A stretch of 64,000 nt of DNA from Bacteroides sp. (lineage in GTDB: Bacteria; Bacteroidota; Bacteroidia; Bacteroidales; Bacteroidaceae). Shown here piece by piece: positions 39,691-48,734 of this stretch. The notes beneath the pieces were generated by a model. That model worked only from the letters and a program-made list of their open reading frames with translations. It had not been told where the DNA came from and did no database searches. The DNA lies in the NCBI GenBank assembly GCA_021203515.1, contig JAJQAY010000149.1, positions 1 to 64,000 on the forward strand, in the 5' to 3' direction. Position 1 is the stretch's first letter. Each line of letters starts with the position of its first letter. The translations under genes and the position numbers were made by a program.

Positions 39691-41485
39691 ATGAGAAGAT
39701 TGTTATTATCAGTAATCGTTATTCTTCTTTGTGTCATGGACTTTACCCTCTTGGCGCAAGGAACATTTACGGATGCATACCAACGTTTCCGTCCCTATCA
39801 CTATCAGACACCGTAAGCATGGAACCGTATCCGGCGAGAAGTGGCTACGCATGGAAAAGAAAATGGCCTTTTGTCGAAACCGAACGTTGGGAAATGACCT
39901 TGGCGGGTGGTTGGAAAGGGCTTATTCCGTCTCCGGTACCTGGTAACACCCATTTTTTTAAGGAAGTGAATGATATGGGGAAGATATACAGTCTTATTCT
40001 CAATCCGGATGCTTACGGATATGTGGTTTATCCTTTCAAGCTCGAACGGCAGTTTAAGCTTTCCGAGAATGAACTGCTTGCCCCCGCATTCTTGCCAAGG
40101 GATTTATGAATACTCTCATCACAGATGTACCTTATGAAACAGAACTGAAACTCGATGATATTATTTATGTATCCGATACGACCGGAACGGAAGAAACCAC
40201 TCCACCGGAAGCATATGATGAGAAAGGTTCTATGTGGTGGTTGAAAGATGCCGAATATTATGATTTCTATAACGCAAAGAACTTCTATTGCTACTTTGAC
40301 AACCGCCCTGATACGGTACGCAGTCATTATAAATATGTTACGAATAGAACCCACTATTTGTCTGAGGAAATCGAAACACTGAAAAAACGTGTCCTCGGCT
40401 CCGATTCGCTTTATGTCGTGATTCCATATTGGATGACGGATGTTTATTTGAATTTACCGTATTCTGTAAGTTCCCGAATTAAGCGTTTCGGTTATCTGGG
40501 ATATATTATTAATCCGGTGAGTGGAACTCCGGAAATAACCAATAACTGGACTTCTCCCAATGTAATGGACTTTGTTCCTTATAAAGATAAACCCTATGAT
40601 TTGGTTGCTTTTTGTGGAGATGTACAAACGACCAATCGTTTTCTAACTAATCCGGCAGCGTGCCGTACCTTTATTTATTCCATTCTGAATTATCCGGGCG
40701 GCATGATAAATCGTTCGGACTTTGAAAGCAAACCTGAGGGGTTAAATCTTTATCTGCCTGCTTTTGATTTTAAGGAAAAGCGTGCCTTGACGCAACTTGT
40801 GAAATCATTGAGACTTGTCATTGATAGCTTGTGTATCAATGACTCAGTATATATTTATCGGGATAAAAAGAAAGTGCTGAATAAAGATTTAGGATTTTAT
40901 CTGACCTTTTCCAAGCAGGCGGCGGTAGAGCATTCCGGCTTTATTTCCGGCCTGCAGTGCTTTGTCGATTCTGTCTATTTTGCCGATTTTGATTCTCTGG
41001 GTGTTTCTTCCCGCGTGCTATGGAATGACGGCACCATTGATACCAGTTCGGTTTTTACGCGGGTCACCAATCCGTTCTATTTGCTACGCATTCCATATAA
41101 AACTCTTGAACCGGGGATGAACAATAATGATGTTTGGCAATTGATGGATTGCGATTATGCGTCCGGGCGATGGGGACTTTTCTTTTGCATTGCTTTTTGT
41201 ATCCTTTGCCTGATTATTGCTCTCATAGTAATGCGATATATATCCGTACCTTTCAATGTTTATATTGAGAAATATTACACATTTGTCGCTCTGCTGATGA
41301 TAACCTTGGTAATGGAGTTTGCTGTCTTCTTTTTCTTTATGATAGAGGCACTTTCTCCTCAGATTATTTTCTTTGATTTGGAGACAGGAAATATGACCCA
41401 TTTGATGTTGATAGCTTTACCCGTCATCCCTATTTTATTGTATTTTTTAATCTTGAAATTAAATAAACGGGAGCCATTGCCGTAA
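39691..41485 (+). pseudogene. Signal-peptide and three-helix membrane protein ending the CIS operon, two frameshifts
   Basis: Rebuilt protein of about 597 residues. A signal peptide (RRLLLSVIVILLCVMDF, ending LLAQG) precedes an extracytoplasmic region of about 440 residues. Three C-terminal membrane helices follow (LFFCIAFCILCLIIALIVM, FVALLMITLVMEFAVFFFFM, LMLIALPVIPILLYFLIL) and then a basic tail. Lesions lie near 39790-39812 and 40089-40098 and restore VSMEPYPARSGYAW and AFLAKGFMNTLITDV. The stretch TFIYSILNYPG to GLNLYLPAF to LTQLVKSLRLVID loosely resembles a family-18 glycosidase barrel without its acidic catalytic motif. That is a weak inference. A membrane part at the end of an eCIS operon suggests anchoring, release or self-protection. 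Confidence 0.6.
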
Positions 41486-41582
41486 TTTAAAATCATTTTG
41501 AAAAGGATATTGCCGATGTGTTGGCACTTTTATTGGAATAGTCGTTCTTTGGCGACGTAAAACCAATAAAAACAACAAAATT

Positions 41583-42182
41583 ATGGCAGTAGTAGCTTAT
41601 TTAAGAGTTAGCACGGAAAAACAATTTTTGGAAAACCAGCGCGAGGAAATTGTACGTTTTGCAGAGAAAAACGGATTGACCATTGACGAATGGTACACGG
41701 AAACAGTCAGTGGAAGTGTGAGTAGTAAAGAACGGAAGCTGTCGGGAGTACTAGACCGCATGCATCCCGGTGATTGTCTGATAGTAACGGAGATTTCACG
41801 TTTGAGCCGTACGTTACTTGAAATCATGACCATTCTCAATTCATGCATCAAGAAAGAGGTGATTTTGTATAGCACCAAAGAGGGATACATCTTTCAGAAC
41901 GACATTAACAGTAAAGTGCTGGGATTTGCATTCAGATTGATGGCCGAAATTGAACGTAACCTGATATCCATGCGAACCAAGGAAGCCTTAGCCCGTAGAA
42001 AGCAGGAGGGGAAACTTTTAGGAAGGAAAAAGGGGGATATGTCTAAGATGAAAATTCTTTCCGAGAATAAGAAGCTTCTGTTTAAGGAACGTAAGAGGGG
42101 GGGGACATCCTGTTCCGAATTAGCCTGGCAAATGAGAGTATCCAGAACAACAATGTTCCGCTTCTTGCATAAAAGGTGGTAA
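41583..42182 (+). CDS. mpi: Serine DNA invertase, Mpi-like
   Basis: Resolvase/invertase-family recombinase of 199 residues. Catalytic residues are Arg8 and Ser10 in YLRVSTEKQ. The Arg-rich core is EISRLSRTLLEIM, and the long E helix includes LGFAFRLMAEIERNLISMRTKEAL. A C-terminal helix-turn-helix SELAWQMRVSRTTMFRFL binds DNA. It closely resembles, from memory, the global invertase Mpi of B. fragilis, which flips capsule promoters bounded by a core ARACGTWCGT. The matching site in this window is at 63585-63816. The gene sits 97 bases after the injection-system operon and has no invertible repeat of its own nearby. Confidence 0.85.
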   Translation: MAVVAYLRVSTEKQFLENQREEIVRFAEKNGLTIDEWYTETVSGSVSSKERKLSGVLDRMHPGDCLIVTEISRLSRTLLEIMTILNSCIKKEVILYSTKEGYIFQNDINSKVLGFAFRLMAEIERNLISMRTKEALARRKQEGKLLGRKKGDMSKMKILSENKKLLFKERKRGGTSCSELAWQMRVSRTTMFRFLHKRW

Positions 42183-42196
42183 GTTATTAGTTTTGG

Positions 42197-42218
42197 CGGG
42201 CGGAATATGTTTCGCCCG
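42197..42218. terminator. Terminator between mpi and the HdeD-like gene
   Basis: cgggcg at 42197-42202 pairs with cgcccg at 42213-42218, continued inward by aa/tt after one unpaired base, and is followed by a T-rich run on the plus strand. It lies between convergent genes. Confidence 0.65.
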
Positions 42219-42222
42219 TTTT

Positions 42223-42819
42223 TTATTCTATTGGTATCTCCCTCTCTTTCTTCTCTTTTCCGTGTTTATGCAGATGCCTTAATGCAAATGATAGCATAAT
42301 ACGGAAACATCCGATGATGAGAAAAGCAAATGAAATCATGTAGACAGCGTAGATGGCACCTACTGCCGGCTGCCACAGAATAATGAGCGAACAAATAATA
42401 GCAAGGATACCGAATGCAATGTACCATCCCCAATCTTTAGTCCTGTATTTCTTGAAATCCATGGCATAGCCCACTGATGAAAATCCACGGAACATCAGCC
42501 AGAAAGCAATGATGAACGGGATTACTTCCATACTTACCAACGGGTAAGCTATCAGATAGAACCCCACAATCATGTCGATAATGCCACCTGCCAGATACCA
42601 TCCCCAACTTGATATTCTCTGCCGGTTGCTTACAGCAAAAGATATTTCCAACAATCCGCTAAATAGCATGGAGATGCTGAACAGAACACTTAAAAAAGCA
42701 TATCCGCTGAAAGGGGAGAACATCAGGTTCAGAGCCACTACAATGTATAAAATGCCAAGGAGAAGTGAAATCCACCAATTCTTTACTTCCTGTTTTAGTT
42801 CATCGAAAATAGTTTTCAT
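42223..42819 (-). CDS. HdeD-like DUF308 membrane protein
   Basis: Integral membrane protein of 198 residues with six predicted helices in two similar halves (WWISLLLGILYIVVALNLMF; WGWYLAGGIIDMIVGFYLIAYP; WGWYIAFGILAIICSLIILWQP). The repeated WGWY-x2-G-I motif fits the HdeD/DUF308 family, first named for acid resistance in E. coli. The actual function here is unknown. It is monocistronic. Confidence 0.85.
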   Translation of the reverse strand: MKTIFDELKQEVKNWWISLLLGILYIVVALNLMFSPFSGYAFLSVLFSISMLFSGLLEISFAVSNRQRISSWGWYLAGGIIDMIVGFYLIAYPLVSMEVIPFIIAFWLMFRGFSSVGYAMDFKKYRTKDWGWYIAFGILAIICSLIILWQPAVGAIYAVYMISFAFLIIGCFRIMLSFALRHLHKHGKEKKEREIPIE

Positions 42820-42949
42820 TATGAATATAAATTAAAGTGAGTAATATTAATCCGTTTTATAGAGTAACAATTTGCAGATTGAAAAAGTTTCTACATGAAC
42901 TTTTTCTTCATTCGATTTGTTATTAGTACAAATGTAAATTGATAAAACT

Positions 42950-43453
42950 ATGGCTACAACAAAATTTAAAGGACAACCGGTAAAGGTTATCGGTGAGTTT
43001 ATACAAGTGGGTAAAGTTGCTCCGGATTTCGAATTGGTGAAGACTGATTTGTCTTCGTTTTCGTTGAAAGAACTGAATGGTAAGAATGTTATTCTGAATA
43101 TTTTCCCAAGTTTGGATACGAGCGTTTGCGCTACTTCTGTATGTAAGTTTAACAAACTGGCTGCCGGTTTACCCGATACGGTGGTCTTGGCTATTTCAAA
43201 AGACTTACCTTTTGCACATGCCCGTTTTTGTACAACAGAAGGCATTGAAAATGTGATTCCATTGTCCGATTTCCGTTACTCCGATCTCGATGAAACATAT
43301 GGGGTACGTATGGCTGATGGTCCGTTGAGCGGTTTACTGGCACGTGCGGTGTTAGTGATAGGCAAAGACGGCAAGATAGCTTATACAGAACTTGTTCCTG
43401 AAATTACGCAAGAGCCGGATTATGATAAGGCTATTGCTGCGGTTAAGGGATAA
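42950..43453 (+). CDS. tpx: Thiol peroxidase (atypical 2-Cys peroxiredoxin)
   Basis: Reduces hydroperoxides, with electrons from thioredoxin. The 167-residue protein has the Tpx signature FPSLDTSVCATSVCKFN with peroxidatic Cys60, and the resolving Cys94 in ARFCTTEG. The early G-x3-PDF motif VGKVAPDFEL is also present. A perfect 30-bp terminator hairpin follows. Confidence 0.95.
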   Translation: MATTKFKGQPVKVIGEFIQVGKVAPDFELVKTDLSSFSLKELNGKNVILNIFPSLDTSVCATSVCKFNKLAAGLPDTVVLAISKDLPFAHARFCTTEGIENVIPLSDFRYSDLDETYGVRMADGPLSGLLARAVLVIGKDGKIAYTELVPEITQEPDYDKAIAAVKG

Positions 43454-43464
43454 GACCGGAGATA

Positions 43465-43534
43465 ATAATCAGAAAAGAGACTGCCCAAAGTAGAATGAAC
43501 TCACTCTACTTTGGGCAGTCTCTTTTCTGATTAT
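43465..43534. terminator. Bidirectional terminator with perfect 30-bp stem
   Basis: 43465-43494 is perfectly complementary to 43505-43534 with a 10-base loop. It separates the convergent tpx and dedA genes. The stem is unusually long for an intrinsic terminator. Confidence 0.85.
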
Positions 43535-43542
43535 CACTTTTT

Positions 43543-44187
43543 CTATTTTTTCCTTTTAGTTCCTTTATAAATAAGGAACGCTACAATCAGCACTGCAATT
43601 ATTATGATGCCGTAACCGATTTCGTGGCTATAGTGGGTTGCCAGTACATAAACATCATTGGTAGTTTTGATGTCTGTAAACCGATAGATGAGATAACCTA
43701 TTACAGCAAGGATTGAATTCCAGACTCCGGCGCCAAGCGTTGTATAGAGCAAGAAAGGCCCCAGTTGCATACCTGCCAATCCTGCCGGAATACTGATGAG
43801 TTGGCGTACTGCCGGAATAAGACGACCAAAGAACGTAGATACCGCACCATGTTTCCTAAAATACTCTTCGGCATGTTGCACTTTTGCTTCATCAATCAGG
43901 CACATATGCCCGAAACGACTGTTGGCAAATTTATAGATAATAGGACGTCCCAGCCAGCGGGCCAGGTAGTAATTTATTAATGCACCCACGTCTGCCCCGG
44001 CGGTTGCGAAAACAACAACGAGAAAGATGTTCATACTTTCGTCTGTTATTGCTTTCCATGCGGCGGGTGGCACTATCACTTCGGACGGGAACGGGATGAA
44101 CGAGCTTTCTATAGCCATAAAAAGCGTAACTACCCAATAATTCAAATTCTCTAAAACCCACTTAATCGGTTCTGCGGATGATTCCAT
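43543..44187 (-). CDS. DedA family membrane protein
   Basis: Membrane protein of 214 residues of the DedA/VTT family, implicated in lipid-carrier recycling and membrane balance. It has the early amphipathic motif ESSFIPFPSEVIVPPAAW, the central GADVGALINYYLARWLGR, and the characteristic FFGRLIPAVRQLISIPAGLAGM with conserved Arg and Gly-Pro residues. Four to six hydrophobic segments and a basic C-terminus fit the family. The substrate cannot be told. Confidence 0.92.
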   Translation of the reverse strand: MESSAEPIKWVLENLNYWVVTLFMAIESSFIPFPSEVIVPPAAWKAITDESMNIFLVVVFATAGADVGALINYYLARWLGRPIIYKFANSRFGHMCLIDEAKVQHAEEYFRKHGAVSTFFGRLIPAVRQLISIPAGLAGMQLGPFLLYTTLGAGVWNSILAVIGYLIYRFTDIKTTNDVYVLATHYSHEIGYGIIIIAVLIVAFLIYKGTKRKK

Positions 44188-44223
44188 TTCCTAATAATTG
44201 CGATTAGCTGTTTATGTACAAGT

Positions 44224-45639
44224 TTATTGTAATGCGTTTAAAATACTTTTCATCACTTTGGCAAATTCCTTCTGGTTTTCGTTATTTAGTAACTCTTCCA
44301 TTTTCTCCAATTCTTCCAGTTGGAACGGATGTTCGCAAAGCTGATTATACTTCAGGAAGTTTTCTTTGTCTCTGAGCAACATATAGAGAGAAGTTAGCCT
44401 TTCATTGATGCCTTCAAAATCAGGATCCATTTCCTTTACACGTTCAAAAGCCAGTTTGGCATAACTCAATTGCCCGATTTCTATGCTGCATATGCCGATT
44501 TCATTCCATGTGTCGGCATAAGGTGCATATTTTAAAGCCATGGCCCATTTCTTCACTGCCTTGTCATAGCTACCGTCTTCCATATATGTACGTCCTTCAA
44601 GCAGATATACATCCACATCTTTCGGGTCTAATTCATGAGCTTTCTTGAAATACTGGCTTGCTTTGCGCTTTTTCCCCATTTTATGGAGGCAGAGCGCCGC
44701 ATGAGCATACAGGGAAGGCAAGGTCAGCGAATCTTCATCCTGACTTTCTATGGCGGATTCAAGATAGTTAAGACCATCTTCCCAATTACCTTTGGATAAC
44801 AGGTTTAATCCCATGAACATATGCAGAAAGTCGGTGGTTATAGCCTGATATTTTGAGGCAGTCGTATAGCTCTCCAATGCTTTCTCTTCGTTTCCAAGCT
44901 GGTAGAAAGCATGCCCTTTCATCACATATGCCTCTCCAAATTCATCATCGGCAATAATTGCATAATCACAGGCCTCAATGGCTTTGTCAAATTTCTGCTG
45001 TTCAAAATAGCATCTTGCCAAGCCAAACCAGTAAGGAGCGGAATACGGGTTCTTGTCTATCAGTTTGTTATAAAAGAATTCGGCTTTTTCGGCCAATCCC
45101 TGAGCGAGATAGCAATCGGCGGTGACGGCAATGTATGCTTCTTCTTCGGCATATTGCTCCAGTCCGCGTGCAATCCATTCAAGGGCTTTGGGCGGATAGC
45201 CCATGTCGAGATACATATAGGCTATATCAACAATATTTGCCAGATCGTCCTTGTCTTCCAGGGCATTAAGCATTTGTTCGGTCTCGTCCATCTTTCCTTC
45301 GCCCAACAGAAGGCTGGCTTTCAGTACTTTCACTTCGGAAGAATAATCTTCGGAGATATTGTCGATAATCTGTTTTGCTTTATCCCTGTCTTGGGTATCC
45401 ATAAGGAGATAGGCTTTCTCCACTAACAATTCCGTATTGTCGGGGTGAAGCTCCAGACCGTATTCCACAACTTCGGTGGCCATTGGATATTTGCCGCGAA
45501 CGGCATACCAGTCTGCAAGGTCGGCTGAATCTTCCGCATCCAGATAGATGGGCTTATTTTCAGCTTTAGCCGCTTCATATTGTTCTGCAAGTTCTTGCAG
45601 TTCTCTGTCTCTTCCGGATAGCAGATTTTTCTTACTCAT
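44224..45639 (-). CDS. Tetratricopeptide repeat protein
   Basis: Cytosolic protein of 471 residues made almost wholly of TPR-like helical pairs, for example NPYSAPYWFGLARCYFEQQKFDKAIEAC, LALKYAPYADTWNEIG-like and AYVMKGHAFYQLGNEEKALESY. It has no signal peptide and no enzyme domain. It lies 18 bases before glnS ends on the same strand, and so follows glnS in transcription. It is probably a protein-interaction scaffold. Confidence 0.85.
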   Translation of the reverse strand: MSKKNLLSGRDRELQELAEQYEAAKAENKPIYLDAEDSADLADWYAVRGKYPMATEVVEYGLELHPDNTELLVEKAYLLMDTQDRDKAKQIIDNISEDYSSEVKVLKASLLLGEGKMDETEQMLNALEDKDDLANIVDIAYMYLDMGYPPKALEWIARGLEQYAEEEAYIAVTADCYLAQGLAEKAEFFYNKLIDKNPYSAPYWFGLARCYFEQQKFDKAIEACDYAIIADDEFGEAYVMKGHAFYQLGNEEKALESYTTASKYQAITTDFLHMFMGLNLLSKGNWEDGLNYLESAIESQDEDSLTLPSLYAHAALCLHKMGKKRKASQYFKKAHELDPKDVDVYLLEGRTYMEDGSYDKAVKKWAMALKYAPYADTWNEIGICSIEIGQLSYAKLAFERVKEMDPDFEGINERLTSLYMLLRDKENFLKYNQLCEHPFQLEELEKMEELLNNENQKEFAKVMKSILNALQ

Positions 45640-45657
45640 ATTTCTGTTCTAACTTCT

Positions 45658-47397
45658 TTATTTATTGATTTTTCCCCAAGTATCTTTCAGACCTACAGTA
45701 CGGTTAAATACCATCTTGTCCGGGGTCGATTCGCGGTCTACATTGAAATAGCCGATGCGTTGGAACTGTAAGTAGGTGAGCGGCTGCATGCCGGCAGCAT
45801 ACTTTTCGATGTAGCAACAGGGCAAAACATGAAGGGAGTCAGGATTGATGATTTCCTTTATGGCTGTCAGTGCGTCACAGTTCTTCTCTTCGCGAATGGC
45901 GGCAAGTTCGTCGCGTGGATTTTCTACTTTCCACAAGCGGTCGTAAAGACGTACTTCGACTTCGAGGCAATGGTTGCAACTCACCCAATGAATAGTACCT
46001 TTCACCTTACGATTGGCTCCGGGCAATCCGCTTTGAGTTTCGGGATCGTATTCGCAGTAGACTTCAACAATTTCTCCCGCTTCATTCTTCTTACATCCGG
46101 TGCATTTTACGATGTAAGCGTTCTTTAAACGAACCTCCTGTCCCGGTGTCATGCGGAAGTACTTCTTCGGGGCATCTTCCATGAAGTCATCGCGCTCTAT
46201 CCATAATTCACGGCTGAATTCAATGGAATGATTGCCTTCTTCCGGACGCTCCGGGTTATTGACCGCTTCCATTTCTTCCACTTGTCCTTCGGGATAGTTG
46301 GTGATGATGAGTTTCACCGGATTTAGTACGGCAGATATACGGGTTGCACGAGTATTCAAGTCCTCGCGTACGGCACTCTCCAACAAGGCAAATTCATTGA
46401 GAGCATCATAAGTGGTATAACCTATCTTGTCTATAAACTTATGAATGGACTCCGGAGAATAGCCACGACGGCGGAAGCCGCAGATGGTCGGCATACGGGG
46501 ATCGTCCCAACCGTTGACAAGATTTTCCTTTACCAATGTCAACAGGTTGCGTTTGCTCATCAATGTATAGCTGAGGTTCAGTTTGTTGAACTCATACTGG
46601 TGGGGGCGGTTGTCGTTCAGGTCTTTTTCTTCTTTTACCCAGTCCACAAAAAGATCGTACAACGGACGGTGAGGAACAAACTCCAGCGTACACAGCGAGT
46701 GTGTCACGCCTTCAAAGTAGTCACTTTGTCCGTGGGCAAAGTCATACATTGGATATGCTTTCCACGTAGTGCCCGTGCGATGGTGGAGATGTTTTACCAC
46801 GCGGTAAATAATCGGGTCGCGGAAGTGCATGTTGGGGCTTGCCATATCAATCTTGGCACGCAGCACCATAGCCCCCTCTTCAATTTCACCGCTGTTCATC
46901 TTCTGAAACAGTTCGAGATTTTCTTGGATGGGGCGGTTGCGATAGGGACTTTCCGTACCCGGCTGAGTAGGAGTACCTTTCTGAGCAGCAATCTGTTCGG
47001 ATGTCTGTTCGTCGATGTATGCTTTTCCCTCGTTGATGAGGCGAATGGCGAAGTCCCATAATTGTTGGAAATAGTCGGAAGCGTAGTATTCATTTCCCCA
47101 CTGATAGCCCAGCCATTGAATATCTTCCTTGATGGCTTCCACGTATTCCACATCTTCTTTGGTGGGGTTGGTATCATCGAAACGCAGGTTGCAGATACCG
47201 TTATGAGTGGCTGCAATTCCGAAATCAAGGCAGATGGCCTTGGCGTGTCCGATGTGAAGGTAGCCGTTAGGTTCCGGCGGGAATCGTGTCTGTACTTTTC
47301 CGCTGTTTTTACCTTCTTTCAAGTCTTTCTCTACTATTTGCTCAATGAAGTTCAAGCTTTTCTTTTCACTTGTTTCTTCGCTTTTTATTTCTGCCAT
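45658..47397 (-). CDS. glnS: Glutaminyl-tRNA synthetase
   Basis: Class I aminoacyl-tRNA synthetase of 579 residues charging tRNA-Gln. It has FPPEPNGYLHIGHAKAIC with HIGH, the FDDTNPTKEDVEYV motif, and MSKRNL in place of KMSKS, normal for GlnRS. The C-terminal anticodon-binding barrels are present to the usual length. The start is set at 47397 (MAEIKSEE) and not the longer 47454 frame, because the minus-strand -7 element at 47425-47432 lies inside that extension. Confidence 0.97.
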   Translation of the reverse strand: MAEIKSEETSEKKSLNFIEQIVEKDLKEGKNSGKVQTRFPPEPNGYLHIGHAKAICLDFGIAATHNGICNLRFDDTNPTKEDVEYVEAIKEDIQWLGYQWGNEYYASDYFQQLWDFAIRLINEGKAYIDEQTSEQIAAQKGTPTQPGTESPYRNRPIQENLELFQKMNSGEIEEGAMVLRAKIDMASPNMHFRDPIIYRVVKHLHHRTGTTWKAYPMYDFAHGQSDYFEGVTHSLCTLEFVPHRPLYDLFVDWVKEEKDLNDNRPHQYEFNKLNLSYTLMSKRNLLTLVKENLVNGWDDPRMPTICGFRRRGYSPESIHKFIDKIGYTTYDALNEFALLESAVREDLNTRATRISAVLNPVKLIITNYPEGQVEEMEAVNNPERPEEGNHSIEFSRELWIERDDFMEDAPKKYFRMTPGQEVRLKNAYIVKCTGCKKNEAGEIVEVYCEYDPETQSGLPGANRKVKGTIHWVSCNHCLEVEVRLYDRLWKVENPRDELAAIREEKNCDALTAIKEIINPDSLHVLPCCYIEKYAAGMQPLTYLQFQRIGYFNVDRESTPDKMVFNRTVGLKDTWGKINK

Positions 47398-47424
47398 AAT
47401 TCTATTATAATTCGTATAGTGACA

Positions 47425-47432
47425 CAAAAATA
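47425..47432 (-). promoter_or_regulatory. -7 element of the glnS promoter
   Basis: CAAAAATA reads TATTTTTG on the minus strand and matches TANNTTTG. A start near 47418 leaves about 20 bases before the glnS ATG. The spacer 47433-47695 otherwise shows only AT-rich sequence with repeated aacatattt words near 47560-47595. Confidence 0.55.
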
Positions 47433-47695
47433 CGACTAATTTTTCGTATATCATTATATAGCGGGAATATATACACTCTTTTTAATGAATTATCGGTATA
47501 CATGTTGAGGAAAAATATATTGCATACGTGTTCCATCTTATGTGCCCATTTGTTTCTGTAACATATTTGTAATATATTTGAAACATATTTTTCAAATGTT
47601 AGTCACATTTCCTTAATATCCGCTTCGTTTCTTTGTACTTGGGAAATTATAGAGTGTGGTAGGAAGCCGTTTTTTTAATTAAACATAGAAATATT

Positions 47696-48388
47696 ATGGT
47701 AAAGTTTATCGAATCGGAACTCGTCTTGCTGAAAAAAGAAATAGACGAAATGTGGATTTTAGTGTATAATCAGCTCGACCGTGCCGGAGAAGCCGTGCTC
47801 ACGATGGATCGTGAACTGGCGCAACAAGTATTGGTGCGCGAACGCCGTGTCAATGCTCTTGAATTGAAAATAGACAGTGATGTAGAAGATACTATCGCCC
47901 TTTACAACCCGGTGGGTATTGACCTGCGTTTCGTACTTGCCATGCTCAAAATCAATACAAACCTGGAACGCTTAGGCGACTTTGCCGAAGGCATTGCACG
48001 CTTTGCCACCAACTGCAAAGAGCCGGTACTGGACAGCGAACTGGTAGAGAAATTGCGTTTGTCGGAGATGATTGCCCAAGCGCTTTCCATGCTCGAACTC
48101 GCTAAAAGGGCTCTTCAGGAGGAAAGCTTGGAATTGGCAACCGCTGTCTTTGCAAAAGATAATCTGCTGAACGAAATTAATGCTGGGGCTACAGCCATCC
48201 TGGCCGATTATATCGGCAAATATCCCGAAAGTGCATTTGTCTGTCTGAATTTGCTGGGTATCTTCCGCAAGTTGGAACGTAGCGGTGACCATATCACGAA
48301 TATTGCAGAAGAAATTGTCTTCTTTATTGATGCAAAAGTGTTAAAGCATAGTGGTCGGACGGACGAGCACTACTCAAAAGATAAGTAA
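47696..48388 (+). CDS. phoU: Phosphate signalling protein PhoU
   Basis: All-helical protein of 230 residues with two PhoU repeats. The metal-binding E-x3-D-type motifs appear in LKINTNLERLGDFAEGIA and the matching second half LNLLGIFRKLERSGDHITNIAEEIVFF. PhoU links the Pst transporter to the PhoR/PhoB sensor pair. No pst genes adjoin it here, so it is an orphan copy, or the operon lies elsewhere. Confidence 0.92.
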   Translation: MVKFIESELVLLKKEIDEMWILVYNQLDRAGEAVLTMDRELAQQVLVRERRVNALELKIDSDVEDTIALYNPVGIDLRFVLAMLKINTNLERLGDFAEGIARFATNCKEPVLDSELVEKLRLSEMIAQALSMLELAKRALQEESLELATAVFAKDNLLNEINAGATAILADYIGKYPESAFVCLNLLGIFRKLERSGDHITNIAEEIVFFIDAKVLKHSGRTDEHYSKDK

Positions 48389-48536
48389 TAAGTATTTTTT
48401 TAGGATAATTTTAGTGTTTCATGGAAAATTACCCTATATTTGTCCATTGAAAACGATTGCGGATGTAGAAAAATGCTTTGAAATGATAATAAAATCAAAA
48501 GTTTTTTCGAAAAGATGTTATAAGACATGTTTTTAA

Positions 48537-48569
48537 TTTGGTTGGTATCACGAAAAGCGCCTATATTTG
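48537..48569 (+). promoter_or_regulatory. Promoter of a candidate small RNA
   Basis: TTTG at 48537-48540, 21 bases, TATATTTG at 48562-48569. A second TATATTTG lies at 48435-48442 without a good -33 partner. Confidence 0.65.
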
Positions 48570-48575
48570 CAATGT

Positions 48576-48660
48576 TATCCTGAAAACAATCTTTTTACCT
48601 TAAAAAACTAATGCCTATCGAAAGCTGAAAAGGGAGACTTTGTGAAAAGCTTCCCTTTTT
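48576..48660 (+). ncRNA. Candidate small RNA between phoU and ribE
   Basis: In the 346-base gap after phoU, the consensus promoter at 48537-48569 would start an RNA near 48576. A strong intrinsic terminator ends near 48660: an 8-bp stem aaaaggga/tcccttTT-type at 48628-48635 and 48652-48659, extended by an inner 4-bp stem and a 4-base loop. The product would be about 85 bases with no open frame of note. It is not a recognisable FMN riboswitch. If the upstream TATATTTG (48435) is used, the RNA would be about 210 bases. Confidence 0.45.
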
Positions 48661-48683
48661 ATGCCTATGTGGAGCCCTTTTTG

Positions 48684-48691
48684 TATCTTTG
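48684..48691 (+). promoter_or_regulatory. -7 element of the ribE promoter
   Basis: TATCTTTG matches TANNTTTG and lies 43 bases before the ribE start, just after the small-RNA terminator. No exact TTTG sits at the right distance. Confidence 0.5.
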
Positions 48692-48734
48692 TCCCGATTT
48701 TACAGATAGTGAATAATTAAATAATAATACCCTT

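Noticed and set aside
21604..41485. Prophage
   Set aside because: Tail-like genes only; I see no capsid, portal, terminase, integrase or lysis genes, and the DUF4157 protein and AAA+ ATPase mark an eCIS.
21604..41485. Type VI secretion system
   Set aside because: No TssJ/L/M membrane complex, no TssB/C sheath pair and no ClpV; the sheath is single and Afp-like.
48351..48536. Small open frame after phoU
   Set aside because: It begins inside phoU in another frame, has low-complexity content and overlaps likely promoter sequence.
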